Origin: Syncephalis plumigaleata
Taxonomy: Eukaryota; Zoopagomycota; Zoopagomycetes; Zoopagales; Piptocephalidaceae
DNA: 64,000 nt
Direction of reading: 5' to 3'
Assembly: GCA_025201365.1 (NCBI GenBank)
Contig: JAIXMF010000008.1
Coordinates: 310,001-374,000, forward strand
This document shows positions 37,577 through 49,498 of the stretch, piece by piece (the stretch's first letter is position 1; each line of letters begins with the position of its first letter). Position numbers and translations under genes: made by a program. Below the pieces are notes generated by a model, which was not told the DNA's origin, did not search any database, and was given only the letters and a program-made list of their open reading frames with translations.

Positions 37577-37658
37577 TGATCAGAGTGGGATTCGAACCCA
37601 CGCCTCCGAAGAGATTACGGCCTTAACGTAACGCCTTAGACCACTCGGCCATCTGACC
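37577..37658 (-). tRNA. tRNA-Leu (anticodon AAG)
   Basis: An 82-nt cloverleaf with a type II variable arm. The acceptor stem GGTCAGA pairs with TCTGATC (one G-T), with discriminator A at 37577. A-box TGGCCGAGTGG, anticodon stem TTACG/CGTAA around loop TTAAGGC (anticodon AAG, decodes CUU), a short variable arm, and B-box GGTTCGAATCC. No intron. A TTTT run follows within about 10 nt on the minus strand as a pol III terminator. 5'-truncated LINE remnants lie upstream of it. Confidence 0.95.
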
Positions 37659-37739
37659 TTGCCATAATTGATCGGAATTATTGACATCGTGTATATGCTC
37701 TCTATTTTAGAGCAAAATAAGAAAAATTGGTTTTTTTTT

Positions 37740-38171
37740 TTTTTTTTTGTTTTACGTCAGCCTCTTTCACGCACTAGCAGTATGGCAAGTCCATCGAGCA
37801 AAAGTGGAGCACGCGTTACGCCAAGTCACGTCACCTAGTATTACGATCCTTGCTAGATGGCAATCAGCCATAAAATCGAAAATAGAAGCGGATTTACGTC
37901 ACGCTATACGACACAAATCCGTCAGTACATTCCAAAAAACCTGGACAAAAATTCAATGCCAATGGTTCACCTTTGAACCTGGCGGGCTGCCGAATACAGG
38001 AACGTTGAAGTTCCACACGATCCCATTATCCTAACAGCCACGTATGTCCAGCACCTACCTAACTTCCACTACAACTATTGTATTGTATATTTACGTGATC
38101 TTGTGCCATGTCTTCTTTATTAAATAAAATTAGGCTACGGCCCAGGATTATAATAAAAAAAAAAAAAAAAG
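37740..38171 (+). mobile_element. 5'-truncated LINE remnant with poly(A) tail
   Basis: After a T-rich run (37,732-37,748) an open frame to 38,034 encodes ILARWQSAIKSKIEADLRHA ... KTWTKIQCQWFTFEPGGLPN, resembling the extreme C-terminus of non-LTR reverse transcriptases. A 3' UTR follows, ending in ATTAGGCTACGGCC and a run of about 18 A at 38,154-38,171. Strong 5' truncation and a poly(A) tail are typical of target-primed insertion. No RT catalytic motif is present here. It sits about 80 bp upstream of the tRNA-Leu gene. Confidence 0.55.
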
Positions 38172-38377
38172 GTTTTTTTTTGTTTTTTTTAATAAATCGT
38201 GTATTTATTACATAAACTATGATGATGATAATGCTTACGGTTAATTGCATAGGAGTAGTAACGAGTGAACAAAGAGAATACACGATAAGCAATGTAATAA
38301 ACAAGCAGTAGTTAGTAGAATGACTGACTTGTCACGAAGGAGCAAGGAATGAGCAAGGAAGGGTGCATGAACACGTA

Positions 38378-38588
38378 TGTCAGTTTATTTGAAGAATCAT
38401 TCATTTGAATGTTGTCAACTTGGTTTATTATAATAAAATAAGCTACGGCAATATTAAAAGAAAAAAAACAGTTTATTTGAAGAAGCAGCGTATGCTTGTA
38501 AGTAACTAGAGTATGTAGATCATTTGAATGTTGTCAAATAGGTTTATTATAATACAATAAGCTACGGCAGTCTTAAAAGAAAAATAGT
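38378..38588 (+). mobile_element. Two further LINE/SINE-like 3' tails in tandem
   Basis: Two units (about 38,378-38,471 and 38,468-38,588) each start CAGTTTATTTGAAGAA and contain CATTTGAATGTTGTCAA and AATAAGCTACGGCA. Each ends in an A-rich tail of the form TTAAAAGAAAAA. The GCTACGGC word is shared with the LINE remnant at 38,132, so these look like 3' ends of related retroposons inserted one behind another. Confidence 0.5.
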
Positions 38589-38871
38589 AATCACTTTAGT
38601 CAATAAACACTTTGTCAAAAGAAGACAAATAATACGCGTAGACATCATGTTATATTCTCCGTATTATGGTTAGGTTTGCTAATACCCGTAACATGATTGA
38701 TCAAGTACAATAATAATAATAATAATAATAACTACTTTACTAGGCATCTTTATTGCATCGTATAAGCTAGATGTATCAAATGTATCTGTTTCTGTTTCTG
38801 TTATTGTGGTAATAGTGGTTGATTATTGCTTTGTTAGTGTTAATTATTGAATAAAGAAAAAGGAGGGCAAT
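38589..38871. other. Intergenic 3' flank of the Tup1 gene
   Basis: AT-rich spacer with an (AAT)n run near 38,710; nothing recognised. Confidence 0.6.
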
Positions 38872-39782
38872 TTAAGGATTAGGTGGCATGATTGCAGCCG
38901 GATTGACACGATCGTAACTCCAGATCCTTGCACGGAAATCGCCCGATCCTGTTGCAAACAAATTACCCTTGGGACTAATGGCCACCGAGATCACTATAGT
39001 AAAAAGATAGTCAATAGGTAATACAGTATAACGCTGATACAACTCGCTAGTTAACATACCAGAATTTTTATGACCATGTAGTACAAATAACTTTTGTGCC
39101 TTCACCGGATCCCAGAACTGAACTGCTCGATCTTTACTTCCGCTAATGACCCAGTTACCGCATGGTGAACAAGCTACCGATAATACAAAGTCTTTATGGC
39201 CTGTGAATGTGGTGGTACAGGCATTGGGCGCTGCTTTATTAGTGGCGGTAGTACCACGCCCCAACTCCCACATCTTGATTGATTTATCGAGTGAACCCGA
39301 TACCAAATGTTTATCTATTCCGTTTACGTGCAACGCTAATTAATACATTGCTAATCTCCATGATGAATGTCCACTTACTATCCGGTGCAAATACAACCGA
39401 GTACACCGAGTCACGATGTCCCTCGAATCGTTCGATAAAATCACCGCTTCGTGTATCCCATACGCGTACCATACGATCCAGACTGCCCGCTGCTACGTAC
39501 TTGCCATCCGGACTGAATGCCACGCTGGTAACACCGGCATCCTTACTCTCCTGGTCTTCGACCACTAGCGTGTGTATTAGTCGACCAGTATCCGCCTCCC
39601 AGATACGTGCCGTTCTATCACCGCTACCGCTAACGATCAATCGACCATCATACGAGTAGTCGAGCGAGTAAATGTCCTGTGTATGTCCTTGTAACACGGT
39701 ACGGATTTGTTTTGCCGCAAGATCCCAAATCTACATGGTAAATAATATGAACAACAGTTAGTATCGATGCATGACTATATGT

Positions 39783-39816
<34 letters not shown>

Positions 39817-40831
39817 GCTTCTATTATAGCATAGCAACTTACGCGAATCTGGCAATCTTCTGCACCGGTAGCGATGAAATTACCATCTGGACTAAAGCAA
39901 ACCGATCGAATGTACAAGTCACCCTTCTTTAATACTGAATCATCAGCCAGTACACTAGGAAATAGCATGGATTGTTAACACAATGTAGGTATAATTACTA
40001 ATGACATGTTAGCACCTCATTAACTATACTAACCTTATTCGCTGTCCTGTAACTACATCGTAAATTTGAGCTGTACGATTGCAACCGGTAGCTAGATATT
40101 TGCCATCATGACTGAAATTAACGCAGCAGACAACACTATACATACATACGCGTATATATATACATGATCAATCATTATTGTTAGTATTGTGTCATATAAT
40201 AAACAAAACTTATTCGTTTAACCTACCTGGAATGGTCTAACGTATGTACAAGGTCAACATCAAGCAATTTAGGGATCTTATTATTAAATCTATAGTGAAG
40301 AACAAAATAAGCAACTGAATTTATTAAATACACGTTCATCTTCACTTACGCAATAACCCAATCTGACCCTTCACGTCGCATACCACTCTGTGTGACTTCC
40401 GTGTCCATGTCAACAGGTGTACGACGTACCGCGGAAGAGGCAGATGGCTGTGCCGATTGCTGTGGCGGCATCGTAGAAGGTGGTTGCGATAGTCGCGGTG
40501 TACTTGGATTATTTCCTCGTGCACTTCCTGGTCGACCAGGTTGTTGCTGCTGCTGCTGTTGTTGCGGCTGTTGCTGAGGTGGCTGCTGCTGTTGTTGTTG
40601 TTGTGGTGGTGGTCCACCCTGTGAATGCGGCATAGGAGGTCCACCATAACCTATAACGCATATACAAATATATATATTAGATAATTTATTAGATAAATAG
40701 ATGCACTCGATCTTACCTTGCGCTGATCCACCCATATGTTGCGTGTTTGATGTGGGTGGGTAACCGTGTTCACTATCCACACGTGGACGCTTAGCATATC
40801 CTGGTTGCATTTGAGCTTGTTGCGAGGCCAT

Positions 40832-40897
<66 letters not shown>

Positions 40898-41664
40898 TTG
40901 TTGTTGTGAATGGTAATAGCTTGATGGTTGAGCCTGCGAATTAGGATGCGGCTGTCCTTGATGGCCTGCTGATGGTGGTGGCTGTTGTTGTTGTTGTTGC
41001 TGCTGTTGTTGCTGATGTGGTGGCGGTTGTAACTGCGGTGCATGTTGATGCATATGATGCATATTCTGTGCTTGTGAATCATTAGCAGTTGGCGTAGGAT
41101 GAGGCGGTAAAGCCGGACCACTACCAGGAGCAATGTTGCCGAATAACGTCGAACTATGATGTCCGATTTGCGGTGGAGGTGGCTGAGGTGGTGCAGGTGC
41201 CGCACCCGCTCCACCCGCTCTTAAATGTTCGATTTCACGTCGTAGCCGCATAATCTCTTCTTCATATCTGTAGTTATACAGAAAAGTAAGTATACCTGTC
41301 CAGTCAATGGAGGCATCCGTATCTGATAACTTACTGTTGCTTGATCTTTGCTTGATTCCGTTCAAGTTCCATTAGATTTTGTTGAAATAGCGTCATTTCT
41401 TGTACTTGTTGCGCTACCGCTAATGTGATTATACGAAGCATACGCGATAAATGCAGTTAGATAACATTGTCCGGATACACCCTTCCCTCACCGCCACCCC
41501 CTAGCATACTTACTCTTTTGATCAAACTCATCACGCTGCAGTTTTAAATAGGTAATCTCTTGGCTTAGTTGATCGTACTCATGTCGAATCTGGTCCAAAT
41601 ACTCGTGAACCCGATTAGCCGCGGCTGTCGGCACCATCTGTCGATGATTATAAATGGACGACAT
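38872..41664 (-). CDS. TUP1: Tup1-family transcriptional co-repressor
   Basis: WD40 co-repressor acting in the nucleus with Cyc8/Ssn6. The start [20 protein letters not shown] begins the Tup1 N-terminal tetramerisation helix ([17 protein letters not shown] ... [16 protein letters not shown] ... [16 protein letters not shown]). An in-frame ATG 24 nt upstream is possible. A large low-complexity middle follows (His/Pro/Gln, two poly-Q tracts). The C-terminal propeller has repeats such as [121 protein letters not shown] and [16 protein letters not shown], which makes seven blades. Around ten exons; TAA at 38874-38872. No frame problem seen. Confidence 0.92.
39783..39816. repeat. (TAC)n microsatellite in a Tup1 intron
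   Basis: About eleven TAC units on the plus strand within an intron of the Tup1 gene. Confidence 0.9.
40832..40910. repeat. CAG/CAA repeat encoding poly-Q in Tup1
   Basis: On the minus strand, CAG and CAA codons encode about 25 consecutive glutamines; shorter Q runs lie at about 40,985-41,015 and 40,540-40,605. Poly-Q is usual in the Tup1 linker. Confidence 0.9.
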
Positions 41665-42800
41665 GTTGTTGACCCACTCGTTTACCACTGATACTATATA
41701 GTGCAGATCAGTTTACCGTAATACAGGGACGACACTTCTTGAAGATCCAAGATCCAAACACTTTTCTATATGCCAGAACGAGTGGATATAGGAAATCACG
41801 ATCAGAACACACGTGTACGTTTACTCCCAGATGAAGCAATCAAGTAAACACTCGATGATTAGACAAAGAGTAATCAATAATCGTCGATAGGTAAGCGTTG
41901 TATCTACACGCACACGTCACCATCAAGGTAGAAGAAGAAGAGGTAGAAGGAGAGGAAGTATACGAATAGATTGAGGGAAATACGCGTGCGTATATAGGCG
42001 TGCGGTGTTTTAAGATCACGGATGGAAGCAATACGATAACCAATGACGAGTAGCAGAATAGTAAGTAAATGAGATAGAGAAAGAGAGAGCAAGAGAGCAA
42101 GAGAGAGAGATTGAAGGAAAAGAAAGGTAGCCCCACAATACCGCACACACCGCACGTACACAAAGAGATAATAATACGCACGTATGAACACACGAACACA
42201 CGCACGCACACAATAGCGGTTGCTGCTCTTTAAAGGAGTGGGAGTGTAATAAAATCGAAACTATCGGAGCAAAATAATAATAAACGGAACCACGTTGTGG
42301 TCACGCTTACACACCTTATCCGTGCAATAGGAATAGGCGAATAGAGGAAAGATACGCGTTTGTTTGTGTATTGACGCGTTTATATAAATGTATATATATA
42401 TATATATGTGCGTGTAGAGAGCAGTGACCAAGTGTGATAGTAACTGGAATGACAAAGAAAGCTAGAAATGGAAGAAGTGAAAGTGGAAGTGAAAGAGGAG
42501 GAGGAGGAAGGAGGAAGGAGAAATGATGCAGTGGTTGAGGGAACGAATAAAGATGAAATGCAAGGCCAGTAATTGATAACGACGAATTATAATTAATCAC
42601 ATTTGCTATGACGTTTGTCGTAGTTAACACATGACACACTTATTACCAAGAAGTAGTCTAGACTCACAATCTGTGGATTACCATTCATGGAGGATGAGTT
42701 ACAGGATTAGAGCAAAAAATGATACCATCACACTTGTTTGCTCATTCCACCTCCTTTACCGTTTATTTGCTACATTTCCCTTACAGTGTAATTATACGCC
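41665..42800. other. Divergent promoter region of Tup1 and the lipase-like gene
   Basis: Spacer between two divergent genes, consistent with long regulatory and leader sequence. It holds purine-rich patches on the plus strand (AGAGAGAGAGCAAGAGAG near 42,080; GAGGAGGAGGAAGG near 42,497) and a (TA)n run near 42,390. No coding exon was recognised. Confidence 0.6.
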
Positions 42801-44067
42801 ATGCCTGCTATAAAACAACTGTTACTAGTATTTGTACATGGATTCCGCGGTGACGATACGACATTTGAGGTAGGACAGCGACAGTAGTAGCAATGATATT
42901 GGTATGTCGTTGTGACATAAGAGCTAATTGAGTGGTTGTCAACGACCAATTAGGGCTTTCCTGAACGCTTACGACAAGTATTAACGAATAGTCTATCGGG
43001 TATCGATGTGGATACTGCCGTTTATCCGCAATATCAAACGCGTGGCGATTTCACACAGGCTGTATCGTTATTCTGCCAATGGTTAATCGATCAGACGAGT
43101 GAACGACAACGTACGACGAAGGATCCAGTACATGTCATTCTACTGGGACACTCCATGGGTGGACTTGTAGGTAAGCATCTTCGTAGTCGCGATGAATAAA
43201 CCCAACGAGTAGATAGAATAGTAACGCTTGAAATGAATCAACTTGCTCGCATCTACTAGCAACCGATGCCATTGATTATTTCCGTACAGAAGCCATGGCC
43301 GTATGTCCTCTACCGGATACACTACCCATTATCATTGGTTTATTAGCTTATGATACGCCGTTCTTTGGATTGTCGGCACCCTTCATATCGCGTGCTGCCT
43401 ACTCGCACGTCAATACTTGGTCGGATACGGTCTCCTCCACGGCTGCGCTACTTTCATCGGCTGCTCTACCCGCTGCCAAGATTCTGGCCGGTAATCGATG
43501 GAAGGCCGCTGCTAGTGGAGGCATCTTGGCAGCAGCCTTGGTAGGCACGGCATTCGCTAATCGTGATAAAGTGCGAGAGGGTGTACGCTGGGCGTCAGAA
43601 CATTTGGTATTTGCAAGTACACTCATGGGTGATGTGGCACTACGGCAACGGTAAGTAGAGATTCATCATCATGACGTAAAGAAACACTTTATTGACTAAA
43701 TGATTCATTCCAGAATGGAACGTCTATGCAGCTATCCAGACCTGCCATTTCGATGCTATTACAACGTGGTAAGTAGTCAAGTATTCATGGTGAAGCTAAG
43801 CGACGAGCAACTAAAAAATGACTATACCACCACTAGATTCGTTCGTCATCCGGTGATGCATCAACCTTTATTCATACGCCACCTTCCTCGGTACCTTCAG
43901 GTCGATTTATCCCTATTCCATCGCCATCCAAGGATGAGATCGACGCCCATACAACCATGTTCAGTGTAAATAATCCGACCTACTATACTATAGGAGATAA
44001 TACAATCAATTTCATTTGTGATACTGTTAATACTTACAAGCAATCAATAGCAAATGATACATCATAA
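42801..44067 (+). CDS. DUF676-like lipase/serine esterase (alpha/beta hydrolase)
   Basis: Predicted serine hydrolase. MPAIKQLLLVFVHGFRGDDTTFEGFPERL gives the first beta strand and oxyanion HGF motif; VHVILLGHSMGGLVATDAI is the nucleophile elbow with Ser in GHSMGG. DTPFFGLSAPF with a long Ala-rich segment (AAASGGILAAALVGTAFA) is typical of fungal members, the latter possibly membrane-associated. The last intron (donor after CYYNV, acceptor CTAG near 43,833) restores the frame to SSGDASTFIHTPPSSV ... DEIDAHTTMFSVNNPTYYTIGDNT, ending TAA at 44065-44067; reading through the donor would give a false shorter end. Five exons. The acidic and His members of the triad cannot be assigned with certainty. 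Substrate unknown. Confidence 0.8.
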
Positions 44068-44601
44068 CTCGTAATTTATAATGATGCATGTATGTATGTA
44101 TTTGTGTTATCTCTTTGATTATATGAATAAATTGAAGCCAACTAACCATACAAACATCTTTTATATATGGCAATCCATACTTAAAAACATCATATACGCC
44201 AAACGCCGTACGGCAATTGTACAATCCTCTCTTCAATCCTTCTATCAAACATGGCAATGGTTATCCAGTTGTCTAAGAATGGATTTTGTTATCTTTATTC
44301 ACATTAATCAATAAACACTTTTAATACACATATAAATAAATTGACTTTCATGTGATGTTGATATTTATGCATACGAAAGAAGAGACGGCCAGTCTAGTCT
44401 CCTTTTCCGAGTAAAACCTATCTTTCCTTTTGATTCTTCTACTTGTTACTACTTTATTGGAACGGTATTCTATCATTTCTACATTACTTTTACCATTTCT
44501 ACGACTATTCTCTGTTATTACTACTACTACTACTACTACTATTACTACTAGCAGGATTACTATTGCATATATCCAACGGTTATCACTTTCAGTGGCATAC
44601 T
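44068..44601. other. Intergenic region; possible decayed LINE tail
   Basis: A short open stretch near 44,165-44,314 (YIWQSILKNIIYAKRRTAIV ... SFYQTWQWL) faintly resembles the LINE-type tail at 37.8 kb. An (ACT)n run occurs at 44,519-44,542. Exons upstream of the UBX gene's assigned start could also hide here. Confidence 0.35.
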
Positions 44602-46562
44602 ATGTTGGAATCACCTCGACCAAGAACACCCCCAGTAAGTGGAAGAATCGTCCTGGTGAAGATGACTCGTTCTTACACTGACTAATCTCTACTATTACAA
44701 ACGTAACTAGCCGCGATCCTTATTATGGAGTGTAATATTCTGGCCGTTTACTACGGCTGCATCCATCCTGTTGTATATCGGTAAGGGATACTCGCCTTAC
44801 AAAGAACTAGACTGAAGCATGCGCTTTACTAACTAATCTACGACTGTAATAGCGGCACTACTACGTCTAACCAATGGGGGTGGTGGGCGGGCCAGTATCA
44901 CGCAGGGACAGCGACGACGACGGGAACGACGACGACGTGATCCACGCTTATGTGCCGAAGAGTTTACGCGTGCATTTGAAGCTCGTTACGGATCGCAACA
45001 TCCCGATTTCCAGGAAAGCAGCTATACTCAGGTACTATACTATATCATCGATGTACCATGGTAATATGTAAATGTACCTCGTTTAATAATACATACTGTC
45101 TAGGCATTGGAGGATGGAAAGAGCAATCTGAAATTCCTGCTCGTCTATCTTCATTCCGAGGAACACGATGAAACTGATGGATTTTGTCGGTAAGTAACTA
45201 GGTAGATACGGGCGTGTATTTATCTATCAAATAATAATAATAATAGTAACAGCAGCAGCAGCAACATTGCTAACAGTTTATTAGTAATGTTTTAGCATCG
45301 ACACAGCTGTGTGACTTTCTAACGCGACATCAATTCATATGTTGGGCGGGAGATATTGAAGATCAAGAAGCATTCCAAGGTAATTCAGTATGAGTTCACG
45401 ATTCATCAAGTATATAGGATAATACTAATAGTAATGATAACATGGTAATCAACGAGTAGTAAGCACGACATTGCAAGCTACTGGATATCCATTCCTTGCT
45501 GTCGTTGTACTGCATATGCCTGGTGCATTAAGTGGTGCCAGTGTACTTAGTAGTTCGGCTAAAATGACCGTAGTTGATCGGTTGGATGGTAAGAGAAATG
45601 CTACGCGTACCATTTATACCCAATGAATTAATCCATCTATCTATATATCGATACAACTTATTCAGGTATCACCAATGTAGATGTCATTATTACTCGTCTT
45701 CAACGGGCTATCGATCGCTACGAGGGCCAATTGGAGGCGGCACGTGCCGAACGACGTCAACGAGAAGTAAATCGAATGCTACGCGAAGAGCAAGATGCCG
45801 CTTATCAAGCCAGTCTACGTGCTGATCAAGAAAAGGTAAATAATAGTAATAATGGCATAACGAATTTATTGATCCATTAGACATACTCACCAATGCATCG
45901 AAATATACGCGTACACAAATTGACACCTATCCTATGCATCAATAGGAACGACGAGTCCGTGAGGCCCGTGAACTTGAAGAGCGTAAACGACAAGAAATGG
46001 AGCGTAAACGGCAGGAACAGGCACAACTAGCACAGGTAATGTTGATAGAAAGATAGGGAAGAGAAAAAAGGACAGCTGAAATAATGAATAACTTACTGTC
46101 CTACATGTGATACTTGTCATTAGAAACGAGCTGCGTATCAGTACTACTTGCGTGCCAACCTACCCGATGAACCATTGGCCAATGAGGAGAACACGACACG
46201 GTTAGGCATACGTTTATCGGATGGACGTCGTATTACACGACGTTTCCGTGGTCACGATTTGGTTCAAGTAAGCAATGTGACTTGATCTAACACAAGCCCT
46301 TAAATAACCTCTGTACGATGTCTAGGATGTTTTCGCGTTTATCGACACGATCGACCTAGAGGGGACCGAGCACAATGAGCACCTGTCATCTCCACCTCAC
46401 GATTACACACATACCTATCCGTTCATTCTGGTGTCACCGTTTCCGCGTACAGAATATACGGCTGAACAATTGGGCAGATCCATTGCTACATTGAAAGATT
46501 GGTGGCCAAGTGCCAATTTAGTAGTGGAGCCACTGGAAGAAGAAGAAGAAGAAGACAATTAG
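44602..46562 (+). CDS. FAF2/UBXD8-like UBX-domain protein
   Basis: ER and lipid-droplet adaptor that recruits Cdc48/p97 for ERAD. After MLESPRPRTPP the sequence SLLWSVIFWPFTTAASILLYIAALLRL forms the membrane hairpin. Next is the UAS thioredoxin-like domain (FTRAFEARYGSQHPDF, LLVYLHSEEHDETDGFC, FICWAGDIEDQEAFQVSTTL, YPFLAVVVLH), then a charged coiled coil (RYEGQLEAARAERRQREVNR ... ERKRQEMERKRQEQ). The C-terminal UBX domain has TTRLGIRLSDGRRITRRFRG and the p97-binding loop SPFPRTEYT. TAG at 46560-46562, after an acidic tail. Nine or so exons in phase. The N-terminal UBA domain normal for FAF2/Ubx2 is not visible; it may be absent or lie in an unrecognised upstream exon. Confidence 0.88.
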
Positions 46563-47767
46563 AAAAGCAGCAGTGTAGATGTTTGTGCTAATGCTTGAAT
46601 CGTTTCCTTCGTAATAAACACGATTTACTCATGTTGTACATTATGTTGCTTAGCATGTCAAGCATGATGCTGAACACTAATCGAGTGGATATACTATTTT
46701 AGCTCCGCCTAAACTAGATGGAGTAGCTCGTTAAATTATAAAAATGGACATAGTCGGGGGTTAATATTCGAGACCCAGACCACGGAGGCCTCGGCAATTA
46801 TGATTTACGGTGAGGCAAAGCTTCAGATACACATGATTCCACCTCCGTAATACATCTATTGGTAATATGGAAGTTTTATCCATTTTTGTCCATTTATCCA
46901 TTCTATATTTCTACCTATCTGTAAGCATACACCCGCTCACCCACCCACACACATATCTTTATTGACTGATGGCCTTGTACCTGCGCACTAACGTGAACGA
47001 AACGAACATTTAGGGCACTCTCTCCGCATTTGTGTTTCTTCTGCGTAGTTTTTCTTCTTATTCTTTATCTCTTTCTCTTTTCCTTCACTTTACCACTATT
47101 GATTTCACTATTGATTGTTACCGCTCCCATTGACGATATCCGTGCTTACGTACAAGGTAAGAATCATAGGTTAGATATGCATTGGCGGAAGGACAAACGT
47201 CTCTGCATGATCGATATTGATATTCTCTGGGCATATATCACGAATGGGATGCTTTTTGCGCTATGCGCGTATCTATATTTATTTATGTAGTATGTATGAC
47301 TCTGTGTGTGTGCGTGTGTGTGTATGTGTGTGTGCGTATATGCATAAATGACTGGTCATGCCATACCAAGCGAACCAGCCGAGCTCCCGTTCTCTCTCTC
47401 TCTCTGTCTCTCGCTCGCCTACCACATGTCTTAGACATAACCTGTCTAGTGCAGCAAAAATGGGATACGAGTTAAATGTACACACACACACACTCATACT
47501 TCTCGCCTTTACACGAGGTTACGACACGATTGTGATTGTTCATGGCCATGCGGTTCATCCATTACACCGCGCGCGCGCGCACCGCTCAGCCTGTTTACTT
47601 GCCCATCCACATTGGGTGTACTCTCTTGCATGTCTCTCCAATCACTTTACGTCCATCTGCTCTCTCGGCTTTATCTCGTTCGCCACTTTTCTCACTTTTA
47701 TAGCTTGTGGTACTCGTTCCCCGAATAAGCCAAGGCTTGCCACACATTGTTGTTTCTCGTTTTCTCT

Positions 47768-47799
<32 letters not shown>

Positions 47800-48559
47800 A
47801 CGTTCTTCTTTTATAGTTCCGCTTACTTTGTCGTTTGCTCATCTTAACTGGTCACGCATGCGTCTTTTTTCCATTGATTCCATTTGTATTTTGAGCGTTG
47901 TCTCGTTCTAATCGTGAACAGTCATCTCCTATTACCATTACTACTATTACTACTACTATTACTACTACTATTACTACTATAACACTCTACTTACGTATTG
48001 TCTGGACTATATAGCGCAACATACGTACACATAGTGCTCAGTAAAAACAAAAACCGGGTCTAGTCGTCGTTTGTCGCTTCCTATTCCTTTCACTTTCTTC
48101 ATTTACTTAGTCTCATCGAGGTTCAACCAGTAGAGGATTTAATAATATACAACAACTCAATTCAACCTAACTCAACTTGACCGTGCGCACATTGGCCGCC
48201 ATACTCTCCGTCTCTTCTACTTCCATTACTGCTGGTACATACTAGGTAAGTAGTTGTGTATGTAGCATATACCCATTTTTAGTCGTAGCATACATTGGAT
48301 GTCCGATCACGCATCACCATCATCATCACCACCACTATTGCTATTGCTATCATATCCACAATTGATTCGCCTTTTCTCTCTCTCTCTCTCTCTCTCCCTT
48401 TGTTACTTTCTTCCTTTACTCCCTCTCTTTTCTTTCAACTGGTTTCGTTTCATATAGTTTCACATCACTGTATATATATTCCAATCTTTACTAACCAATA
48501 GTTATATTGCCACTATCTATTATTTCTACTATCTTTATTAGGATTGTATAGTATTCACC
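46563..48559. other. Intergenic, low-complexity; includes a leader intron of the 7-TM gene
   Basis: Contains microsatellites (TGTGTG near 47,302-47,340, CTCTCT near 47,391-47,412 and 47,776-47,800, CGCGCGCGCG near 47,569, TACTAT near 47,935-47,982) and pyrimidine-rich sequence. A GC-richer segment at 46,750-46,860 has ACGGAGG and CCTCCGT as a weak inverted pair but matches no RNA family I know. A good donor (GTAAGT at 48,246) and acceptor (TTATTAG ending 48,541) define a likely 5' UTR intron. Confidence 0.55.
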
Positions 48560-49498
48560 ATGTCGTCCGCTTCGCAAAGTACCACCATCGAGCGTGGTCT
48601 ATTCTTCCAACTTAACCTTGGATTAATTGTCACCAGTACAGCTTTGGTCGTTTACATAAGCAACTGTTGGCACTCCGTCAAAATGCTTCGCAAGCAGCCC
48701 CAGCTTGTGTACATGCTTTGTTTGCTTCAAGCAATAGTGGGTCTGGCCGCCAGTATCACTAATGTCATCCACTATTTCGTGTTCGACATCAACTGCAGCG
48801 CCCAAGCATACCTGAATCTATCGGGTGCTCAAGTCGTCACCACGTGCGTGCAGATGATTCTCCTACTACGTCTCTACAAACAATGGTCGGTGGGCCCGAC
48901 CGTCCTTATTTTCGGCTGTATTCTCACCGTGGGCAAGTACATCCCATGGGCGTTCGCGTTGGCCAAATATCCAACACCCACGGCCACCAAGATTGGTATC
49001 TGTGCCAGTATCAATCTACCATTCATTTTCTACTTGGTCATTGCCTTTGAGGCAGTTATCAGTTTGTACTTGGCCGGTGCATTCGCCTTTGCCATGAACC
49101 GCTACGCTAAGCAAGAGGCGTGCAGCTTCTTCGAGTCGATGCAACGTGAAGGTGCAGGCTACTTCCTCGTCATGGCGGCTCTCTCGGTGGTCATCCTACT
49201 AATTTCACTGGTTGATGTGGGTAGCGAGTCCCGTGTTTTCACCGAAGTGCCCTACGATGTGTTCTGGATCTTTGCCTCCAAGATGCTCATCGAGGGTCTA
49301 CTATCCGGTTACGAGGCCGCCATGCATGAAGGTACCCGTGGTGGAGACGAGAGCGGCACGCATCCAACCAACTTCTCGACCAGTGGTCCACGCAGTCAAC
49401 CAGGCATTACCGTCGACAAGACCTATCACTTTGAAGACGACAAGACTCGGTTGTCCGACACGTATCACGGTGATATACAGCTGAATTCGATGGCTTAG
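48560..49498 (+). CDS. Seven-transmembrane protein of unknown function
   Basis: Single coding exon of 312 residues; the start follows CACC. Hydrophobic segments at about residues 16-36, 50-67, 90-105, 112-133, 150-178, 200-221 and 230-248 suggest seven helices, with a hydrophilic C-terminal tail of ~60 residues rich in Gly, Ser, Thr and Asp. The N-terminus is short and polar without a signal peptide. A conserved-looking loop is LLRLYKQWSVGP after helix 3. The layout resembles orphan 7-TM receptor-like proteins found in early-diverging fungi, but no named family was recognised. Ligand and role unknown. GC-rich, clean frame. Confidence 0.75.
   Translation: MSSASQSTTIERGLFFQLNLGLIVTSTALVVYISNCWHSVKMLRKQPQLVYMLCLLQAIVGLAASITNVIHYFVFDINCSAQAYLNLSGAQVVTTCVQMILLLRLYKQWSVGPTVLIFGCILTVGKYIPWAFALAKYPTPTATKIGICASINLPFIFYLVIAFEAVISLYLAGAFAFAMNRYAKQEACSFFESMQREGAGYFLVMAALSVVILLISLVDVGSESRVFTEVPYDVFWIFASKMLIEGLLSGYEAAMHEGTRGGDESGTHPTNFSTSGPRSQPGITVDKTYHFEDDKTRLSDTYHGDIQLNSMA

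Noticed and set aside
46740-46870. GC-richer segment considered as a structured RNA (5S rRNA, U snRNA, RNase P)
   Set aside because: No match to remembered conserved boxes of these RNAs and only a weak 7-bp inverted pair.
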